From Burkholderiaceae bacterium (lineage in GTDB: Bacteria; Pseudomonadota; Gammaproteobacteria; Burkholderiales; Burkholderiaceae), in NCBI GenBank assembly GCA_030151165.1, contig JASLEM010000496.1:1-10352 (forward strand): a stretch of 10,352 bases of DNA, given 5' to 3'. Below the pieces are notes generated by a model that saw only the letters and a list, made by a program, of their open reading frames with translations, made no database searches and had not been told where the DNA came from. Both the position numbers and the translations under genes were made by a program. Below are positions 5,797 through 10,352 of this stretch, piece by piece (position 1 is the first letter of the stretch; the number at the start of each line of letters is the position of its first letter).

Positions 5797-6381
5797 TCAG
5801 GGCTGCGCTTCTTCGGCGGCGTCGGGCCGCACCTCGGGCCGCGCGTACCACGCGCCCGCCAGGCCCAGCATCGAGCCGAAGGCCATCGGCCACGTCCAGC
5901 CGTACTGGATCCCCCACGCCGGCACCGACAACCCGAGCCCGACGGCCGCGACGATGAACAGCGCGCGCCCGCGGCCCGGCCTCAGCGTGAGCAGCGCGGC
6001 GCCGGCGTACAGGCACAGGCTCGCGGGCGCGGCCAGCAGCGCGGCGACGCCGTAGACCGCCTCGCCGCGCGGCAACGCGAGATACTTGTCGATGTAGCCG
6101 AGCGCGGCCAGCAACTGGAAGGCGATCAGCGCGACGACGACGAAGCGCGGCTGCAGCGCGTTGCGCGGCGCATCGGGCTCGTCGCCGTCCGACGAGCCTG
6201 GCGGACGGCCGAAGTCGGCGTCGACGATCTCGTCGTCGTCGTCCGTGCCCTCATGCCCGAGCTCGTGGTACGCGCCGTGCAGGTCGTGCACCGGGCGATC
6301 GACCGGCTCGAAGTCGGCGCCGTCCCGCGCGTCGCGGCCGGTGCCGCCGACGAGGCGCAGGTTCGGCCGCGGCGGGGTCAT
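5797..6381 (-). CDS. Unrecognised four-helix membrane protein with acidic N-terminal domain
   Basis: The product has 194 residues. About 78 N-terminal residues are hydrophilic and probably disordered, with a His-rich stretch (VHDLHGAYHELGHEG) followed by D-D-D-D-E-I and further acidic residues. Then come four hydrophobic segments at about 80-98, 108-132, 138-160 and 163-181, and a short acidic tail. The ATG at 6381 overlaps the scpA stop by 4 bp (ATGA), so it is the last gene of the DUF3460-scpA operon. I do not recognise the family. The His/Asp-rich tail could bind a metal ion or a basic partner, but this is only suggested by composition. In many relatives, as I remember, the gene after scpA is panC; no pantothenate gene is seen here. 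Confidence 0.75.
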   Translation of the reverse strand: MTPPRPNLRLVGGTGRDARDGADFEPVDRPVHDLHGAYHELGHEGTDDDDEIVDADFGRPPGSSDGDEPDAPRNALQPRFVVVALIAFQLLAALGYIDKYLALPRGEAVYGVAALLAAPASLCLYAGAALLTLRPGRGRALFIVAAVGLGLSVPAWGIQYGWTWPMAFGSMLGLAGAWYARPEVRPDAAEEAQP

Positions 6382-7430
6382 GCGTGCTGCGCGTAGGCGA
6401 GGCGCACGTAGATCGGCGCGAACGCCTCGGCCTGCGTGACCTCGAGCAGCCGCTCGCGCGACAGCTCCAGCATCGCGATGAACGTCACCACCAGCACCGT
6501 CGGGCTCGTGGCGGCCTCGAACAGCTCCTGGAACTCGACGTAGCGCACGCCCTGCAGGCGCCGCAGCATCTTGGTCATGTACTCGCGTACCGACAGCTGC
6601 TCGCGCGAGATGCGGTGGTGCTGGTTCAGCTTGGCGCGCTTGAGGATGTCGGCCCAGGCGTCGCGCAGGTCGGCGAGGTTGACGTCGGGGAACAGCGTCT
6701 TGTCGGACTGCTCCATCGTCACCTGCGCGCGCAGGAAGTCGCGCCCGATCACCGGCAGCGCGTCCAGCTGCGCGGCGGCGAGCTTCATCTGTTCGTACTC
6801 GAGCAGCCGGCGCACGAGCTCGGCGCGCGGATCCTCGGGCTCGGCACCGTCGGCGGTCGGCTTGGGCGGCAGCAGCATGCGCGACTTGATCTCGATCAGC
6901 ATCGCCGCCATCAGCAGGTACTCGCTCGCGAGCTCGAGGTTGTGCTGGCGGATCTGCTCGACGTAATCGAGGTACTGGCGCGTGACCTGCGCCAGCGGGA
7001 TGTCGAAGATGTTGAAGTTCTGCTTGCGGATCAGGTACAGCAACAGGTCCAGCGGGCCTTCGAAGGTCTCGAGGAAGACCTCCAGCGCGTCCGGCGGGAT
7101 GTAGAGATCCGTCGGCATCCGGAACAGCGGCTCGCCGTACAGGCGGGCCAGCGCGACGCCGTCGACGGGCGGGTCGCTGCCCGGCGCGTTGCGGATCGCG
7201 GCTTCGCGATCCTGCGCGGCGGCGGCCTGGGAGACCGGCGGCGACGGCGCGGCGGACGCCGGAGGCGAGGCTGCAGGCATGTCGCTCGGCGAGTCCGCCT
7301 CGGCGTGCGCGTTCACGGGCTCCGGCGCGCCATCGCCGGGCGACGCGGCAGGCGCCGAATCGTCGCGATGGTCCTCGGGCATGGCACCGGCCGCGGCGCC
7401 ATCGCCGCTCGCCGGCGCCTCAGCGTTCAC
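6378..7430 (-). CDS. scpA: Segregation and condensation protein A
   Basis: ScpA is the kleisin that links SMC heads together with ScpB and helps compact and segregate the chromosome. The core is clear: LEVFLETFEGPLDLLLYLIRK (about 116-136), FDIPLAQVTRQYLDYV, then LASEYLLMAAMLIEIKSRML and a C-terminal winged-helix region (about residues 290-350) that would contact SMC. The product is 350 residues, longer than the usual 250-290, because of about 105 N-terminal residues rich in Ala, Pro, Ser, Asp and Glu. The GTG at 7430 overlaps the DUF3460 stop by 4 bp (GTGA), which supports the long form, but internal ATGs (residues 17, 51, 105) would also leave the core intact. scpB is not in the window. Confidence 0.95.
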   Translation of the reverse strand: MNAEAPASGDGAAAGAMPEDHRDDSAPAASPGDGAPEPVNAHAEADSPSDMPAASPPASAAPSPPVSQAAAAQDREAAIRNAPGSDPPVDGVALARLYGEPLFRMPTDLYIPPDALEVFLETFEGPLDLLLYLIRKQNFNIFDIPLAQVTRQYLDYVEQIRQHNLELASEYLLMAAMLIEIKSRMLLPPKPTADGAEPEDPRAELVRRLLEYEQMKLAAAQLDALPVIGRDFLRAQVTMEQSDKTLFPDVNLADLRDAWADILKRAKLNQHHRISREQLSVREYMTKMLRRLQGVRYVEFQELFEAATSPTVLVVTFIAMLELSRERLLEVTQAEAFAPIYVRLAYAQHA

Positions 7431-7630
7431 TTCGTGTGCGTCTGGTAGACGTAGGGCTGTTGCGCGACACGCGCTTCGGCGTACTCGGACTGCTCTTCAC
7501 GGTCGATCTGCTTGTCCCACAGCAGCTCGCGGCCGGCGAACTGCTCGGCTTCGAGGGTCGGCTTCTTGGCCTTCATGTCCTCGATGAACGACGTGATTTC
7601 CGACTTGTAGGGCTTCCAGAACAGCGGCAT
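7427..7630 (-). CDS. DUF3460 family small protein
   Basis: The 67-residue product begins MPLFWKPYKSEITSFIEDMK, followed by a charged segment with LLWDKQIDREEQ and ending VYQTHTK. This matches the DUF3460 family, small cytoplasmic proteins of betaproteobacteria of unknown function that are usually encoded just before scpA. It is helical and charged, with no Cys and no membrane segment. The stop overlaps the scpA GTG start (GTGA), and the gene is the first after a good -10 element at 7687-7692. No strong Shine-Dalgarno is seen before the ATG. Confidence 0.9.
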   Translation of the reverse strand: MPLFWKPYKSEITSFIEDMKAKKPTLEAEQFAGRELLWDKQIDREEQSEYAEARVAQQPYVYQTHTK

Positions 7631-7653
7631 GGTGGTTTCGAGTCGGTTGGAGC

Positions 7654-7674
7654 GCGGATCCGGGGCGGATCCGC
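7654..7674 (-). promoter_or_regulatory. 9-bp perfect hairpin in the DUF3460-scpA leader
   Basis: GCGGATCCG (7654-7662), loop GGG, CGGATCCGC (7666-7674) form a perfect 9-bp stem. It begins about 12 nt downstream of the TAAAAT -10 in the direction of transcription, so it would lie at or near the very 5' end of the mRNA. It could protect the transcript from decay or be a repressor operator. Confidence 0.5.
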
Positions 7675-7686
7675 AGGGAAAGATTG

Positions 7687-7692
7687 ATTTTA
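7687..7692 (-). promoter_or_regulatory. -10 element of the DUF3460-scpA operon promoter
   Basis: Read on the - strand the site is TAAAAT in the context CGTCTAAAATCAATC, one of the few AT-rich spots in the window. It lies between the metG stop and DUF3460, 57 nt before the ATG at 7630. A matching -35 at 17 nt is not obvious. Confidence 0.55.
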
Positions 7693-7762
7693 GACGATCG
7701 CGGGTTCCCGGCGGCGCGACGACGGGGCCCGGATCGCGGAGCCCTGCGCGCGCCGCGCGGTT

Positions 7763-9817
7763 TCAGTGCAGGCGCATGCCCGGCAGCGCGCCGGCGCCCG
7801 GTTCCAGCAGGTAGAGGCCGGCGTCGACCTTGTCGTCCGCGTGGCTGGCCGCGAGCACCATGCCTTCGGAGATGCCGAACTTCATCTTGCGCGGCGCGAG
7901 GTTCGCGACCAGCACCGTCAGCTTGCCGACCAGCGCGGCCGGCTCGAAATGCGCCGAGATGCCCGATAACACGTTGCGGTGGCGGCCCTCGCCGGCGTCC
8001 AGCGTCAGGCGCAGCAGCTTGTCGGAGCCCTCGACCTTCTCGGCGTTGACGATCTTCGCGATGCGCAGGTCGAGCTTGGCGAAGTCGTCGATCTTGATCT
8101 CCGGCGCCAGCGGCTCGCCGCCCGGCACGACGGCTTCGGCGACCGGCGCCGGCGGCGGCTCGAACAGGGCGTCGAGCAGCTTGGTGTCGACGCGCTGCAT
8201 CAGGTGCGTGTAGGCGCCGATGCGGTGCGCGCCGAGCGGGTTGGCGACGTCCGCGAACGTCAGCGCCGGCACCTGCAGGAAGTGTTCGACCTGCGCGGCG
8301 AGCGCGGGCAGCACCGGCTTCAGGTAGATCGTCAGCACGCGGAAGGCCTCGATGCAGGTGCTGCAGACGTCCTGCAGCGCAGCCTCGGCGCCTTCCTTCT
8401 TGGCGAGATCCCAGGGCTTGTGCTGGTCGACATACTCGTTGACCTTGTCGGCCAGGGCCATGATGTCGCGCAGCGCCTTGCCGAACTCGCGCTCCTCGTA
8501 CAGCTCGACGATCGCCTCGCGCTGGTGGCGCAGGGCGTCGAGCAGCATCGAGCCTTCGACGCCCGGGTTGGCCGACAGCGTGTTGTCGAAGCGCTTGGCG
8601 AGGAAGCCCGCGGCGCGGCTCGCGATGTTGACGAACTTGCCGACGAGGTCGGAGTTGATGCGGGCGACGAAGTCCTCGGGGTTGAACTCGATGTCCTCGA
8701 CGTGCGAGTTCAGCTTGGCCGCGATGTAGTAGCGCAGCCACTCGGGGTGCAGGCCGAGGTCGAGGTACTTCAGCGGCGAGATGCCGGTGCCGCGGCTCTT
8801 GCTCATCTTGTCGCCGCCGAGCGTGATGAAGCCGTGCACGAAGACGTGGTCGGGCGTCTTGCGGCCCGAGAAGTGCAGCATCGCGGGCCAGAACAGCGTG
8901 TGGAAGTACGTGATGTCCTTGCCGATGAAGTGCACCTGCTGCACGGCCGGGTCGGCGAAGAACGCGTCGTAGTCCAGGCCCTTCTTGCCGAAGTAGTTCT
9001 TCAGCGACGCGAGGTAGCCGATCGGGGCGTCCAGCCAGACGTAGAAGTACTTGCCCGGAGCATCGGGGATCTCGATGCCGAAGTAGGGCGCGTCGCGGCT
9101 GATGTCCCAGTCGCCGAGGCCGCCGGCGCCGGTCTCCGGATCCTTCTGGAACCACTCCTTGATCTTGTTCAGGACTTCCGGCTGCAGGCGGCCGGTGTCG
9201 GTCGTCCACTTCTGCAGGAAGTCGAGGCAGCGCGGGTCGGACAGGCGGAAGAAGTAGTGCTCGCTCGTGCGCAGCACTGGCACCGCGCCCGAGAGCGCGG
9301 AGTACGGGTTCTTCAGCTCGGTCGGGTTGTAGACCGCGCCGCAGTTCTCGCACGAGTCGCCGTACTGGTCCTTGGTGCCGCAGCGCGGGCACTCGCCCTT
9401 GATGAAGCGGTCGGGCAGGAACATCGACTTCACCGGGTCGAAGAACTGCTCGATCGTCTTCACGTCGATCAGCTCGTTCTTGCGCAGCGCGAGGTAGATC
9501 TCCTTCGAGAGCGCATGGTTCTCCGGCGAGTCGGTGGAGCTCCAGTTGTCGAACGCGATGTGGAAGCCGTCCAGATACTTCGCACGGCCGGCCGCGACCT
9601 CCGCGACGAAGGCCTGCGGCGTCTTGCCCTGCTTCTCGGCGGCGATCATGATCGGCGCGCCGTGGGCGTCGTCCGCGCCGACGAAGTGCACCTCGGCACC
9701 GCGCATGCGCTGGAACCGCACCCAGATGTCGGCCTGGATGTATTCCATCATGTGCCCGATGTGGAAGGGCGCATTGGCGTAGGGCAGGGCGGTGGTGACG
9801 AAGAGTTTGCGGGTCAT
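7763..9817 (-). CDS. metG: Methionyl-tRNA synthetase
   Basis: This enzyme charges tRNA-Met and initiator tRNA with methionine using ATP. The 684-residue product has the class I signatures HIGH at 19-22 (in [14 protein letters not shown]) and KMSKS at 337-341. A Cys4 zinc knuckle (Cys143, 146, 156, 159) lies in the connective domain. The alpha-helical anticodon-binding domain follows, with a C-terminal EMAP/Trbp111-type tRNA-binding domain from about residue 576 ([14 protein letters not shown], then [18 protein letters not shown]). Length and domain order are those of the long dimeric form typical of proteobacteria. All key residues are present. The ATG at 9817 is the natural N-terminus ([16 protein letters not shown]), although no strong Shine-Dalgarno precedes it. 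It is separated by 132 bp and a new promoter from the DUF3460-scpA genes. Confidence 0.98.
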   Translation of the reverse strand: MTRKLFVTTALPYANAPFHIGHMMEYIQADIWVRFQRMRGAEVHFVGADDAHGAPIMIAAEKQGKTPQAFVAEVAAGRAKYLDGFHIAFDNWSSTDSPENHALSKEIYLALRKNELIDVKTIEQFFDPVKSMFLPDRFIKGECPRCGTKDQYGDSCENCGAVYNPTELKNPYSALSGAVPVLRTSEHYFFRLSDPRCLDFLQKWTTDTGRLQPEVLNKIKEWFQKDPETGAGGLGDWDISRDAPYFGIEIPDAPGKYFYVWLDAPIGYLASLKNYFGKKGLDYDAFFADPAVQQVHFIGKDITYFHTLFWPAMLHFSGRKTPDHVFVHGFITLGGDKMSKSRGTGISPLKYLDLGLHPEWLRYYIAAKLNSHVEDIEFNPEDFVARINSDLVGKFVNIASRAAGFLAKRFDNTLSANPGVEGSMLLDALRHQREAIVELYEEREFGKALRDIMALADKVNEYVDQHKPWDLAKKEGAEAALQDVCSTCIEAFRVLTIYLKPVLPALAAQVEHFLQVPALTFADVANPLGAHRIGAYTHLMQRVDTKLLDALFEPPPAPVAEAVVPGGEPLAPEIKIDDFAKLDLRIAKIVNAEKVEGSDKLLRLTLDAGEGRHRNVLSGISAHFEPAALVGKLTVLVANLAPRKMKFGISEGMVLAASHADDKVDAGLYLLEPGAGALPGMRLH

Positions 9818-9901
9818 GGGCGTTCGCCGGTGGGGTGGCGCGCGGCGCCGTCGGCGGCCTGGGCGGCGGCCTCCGTGCGCCTGCGCGAGGTCGAACCGGT
9901 C

Positions 9902-9907
9902 ATTCTA
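9902..9907 (-). promoter_or_regulatory. Possible -10 element for metG
   Basis: The - strand reads TAGAAT in the context CGCCTTAGAATGACC, 84 nt before the metG ATG. A hairpin GCGGGC/GCCCGC (9910-9915 with 9921-9926) falls exactly in what would be the -35/-10 spacer. There is no clear -35. Confidence 0.4.
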
Positions 9908-9936
9908 AGGCGGGCTGCCTGCCCGCGCGCGGAGAC

Positions 9937-9967
9937 CCCGGCGGCCGGGCGCGTACCGGCCGCCGGG
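9937..9967. promoter_or_regulatory. 12-bp perfect inverted repeat between metG and MFS genes
   Basis: Bases 9937-9948 (CCCGGCGGCCGG) and 9956-9967 (its exact complement) form a 12-bp stem with a 7-nt loop GCGCGTA. It lies upstream of the candidate metG -10 and 93 nt before the MFS start. It could be a regulator-binding site for the exporter or a structure that insulates the divergent promoters. All-GC arms make chance more likely than usual. The rest of 9818-10060 shows nothing further that I can support. Confidence 0.45.
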
Positions 9968-10060
9968 CCGCCGCGGGCCAAAGACCGGACGCGCACGCTG
10001 CCGCCGGCGCGGTGCTCCAATATGCGGACCGCCTCACGTTTCGCCTGCCGCTCCCTGCCG

Positions 10061-10352
10061 ATGTCCGCCGCCGCCGTTGCCCATGCCCACCCGGAAACCG
10101 ACGGCCTGCCCGGGCGCCAGCGCGCCGAGGCGCTGCTCGCGATCCTGCTCTCCGTCGCGATGGCCACGCTGGACACCGCCATCGCCAACACGGCGCTGCC
10201 GACCATCGCGGCCAGCCTGCACGTGGGCGCGGCCTCGGTGATCTGGGTGGTCAACGCCTACCAGCTCGCGGTCGTGGCCGTGCTGATGCCCTTCGCCGCC
10301 TCGGGCGAGATCCTCGGCCACGGGCGCGTGTTCGCAGCCGGCACGGCGCTGA
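10061..10352 (+). CDS. MFS transporter, DHA2 (EmrB/QacA-like) family, 3'-truncated by window edge
   Basis: The frame from the ATG at 10061 reads MSAAAVAHAHPETDGLPGRQ and is open to the window end (97 codons). The first membrane helix contains LDTAIANTALPTIAASL, the hallmark of DHA2 14-helix proton-driven drug exporters (motif D1, usually LDxTIVNVALP). It is followed by IWVVNAYQLAVVAVLMPFAA, the second helix, and then SGEILGHGRVF in the place of motif A. DHA2 proteins export drugs and other amphipathic compounds from the inner membrane. An in-frame ATG at 10022 would add 13 residues (MRTASRFACRSLP); neither start has a clear Shine-Dalgarno, so the start is uncertain. The gene is divergent from metG. 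Substrate cannot be told from this fragment. Confidence 0.9.
   Translation, partial: MSAAAVAHAHPETDGLPGRQRAEALLAILLSVAMATLDTAIANTALPTIAASLHVGAASVIWVVNAYQLAVVAVLMPFAASGEILGHGRVFAAGTAL

Noticed and set aside
3664..6396. A 910-codon open frame on the + strand
   Set aside because: It runs through the chemoreceptor in another frame and antisense to the membrane-protein gene, is extremely Arg/Ala/Gly-rich and has no domain. It is a GC-content artefact.
7497..9392. A 631-codon open frame on the - strand in a different frame from metG
   Set aside because: It is a shadow of metG in high-GC DNA; the metG frame carries all synthetase motifs.
1..10352. Signs of a mobile element or genomic island around the MNIO operon
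   Set aside because: No integrase, transposase, tRNA or flanking direct repeats are seen, and the operon's GC-rich codon use looks like that of its neighbours.

Overview
The window is about 10.4 kb of very GC-rich DNA with tightly packed genes, GTG starts and 4-bp GTGA/ATGA overlaps. The run metG, DUF3460, scpA, the protein sequences and the Cache-type chemoreceptor point to a betaproteobacterium, most likely order Burkholderiales. The genus cannot be told from the sequence alone. No rRNA, tRNA, CRISPR array, transposase or insertion sequence is visible.

Region 1 (1-1598, + strand): the 3' part of an alpha/beta-hydrolase (PGAP1/lipase-like) gene whose nucleophile-elbow serine is replaced by alanine, translationally coupled to a four-helix membrane protein that resembles the YagU/DUF1440 group.

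Region 2 (1635-3463, - strand): the most interesting part. It is a three-gene operon, read in the order 90-aa cysteine-containing protein, DUF692 protein (multinuclear non-heme iron oxidase, MNIO, the enzyme class of methanobactin MbnB), then a 153-aa partner-like protein. The architecture matches MNIO peptide- or protein-modification systems: a possible substrate first, then the enzyme, then a coupled recognition partner. The 90-aa protein does not look like any precursor family I can name. A hairpin sits just after its stop codon, before the enzyme genes.

Region 3 (3464-3805): a 342-bp divergent intergenic region. It carries a cluster of overlapping, mutually exclusive inverted repeats, among them a perfect 10-bp and a perfect 7-bp pair. 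It could regulate the MNIO operon, the chemoreceptor, or both.

Region 4 (3806-5737, + strand): a Cache-domain methyl-accepting chemotaxis protein, followed by two short GC hairpins that separate it from the convergent operon.

Region 5 (5797-9817, - strand): metG (methionyl-tRNA synthetase), then a promoter with a TAAAAT -10 and a 9-bp leader hairpin, then DUF3460 - scpA - a four-helix membrane protein. Each step of the latter three genes is joined by a 4-bp overlap. This is core housekeeping (tRNA charging, chromosome condensation) with one unrecognised membrane protein attached.

Region 6 (9818-10352): a 243-bp divergent region with a 12-bp perfect hairpin, then the start of a DHA2-type MFS drug exporter that runs off the window.
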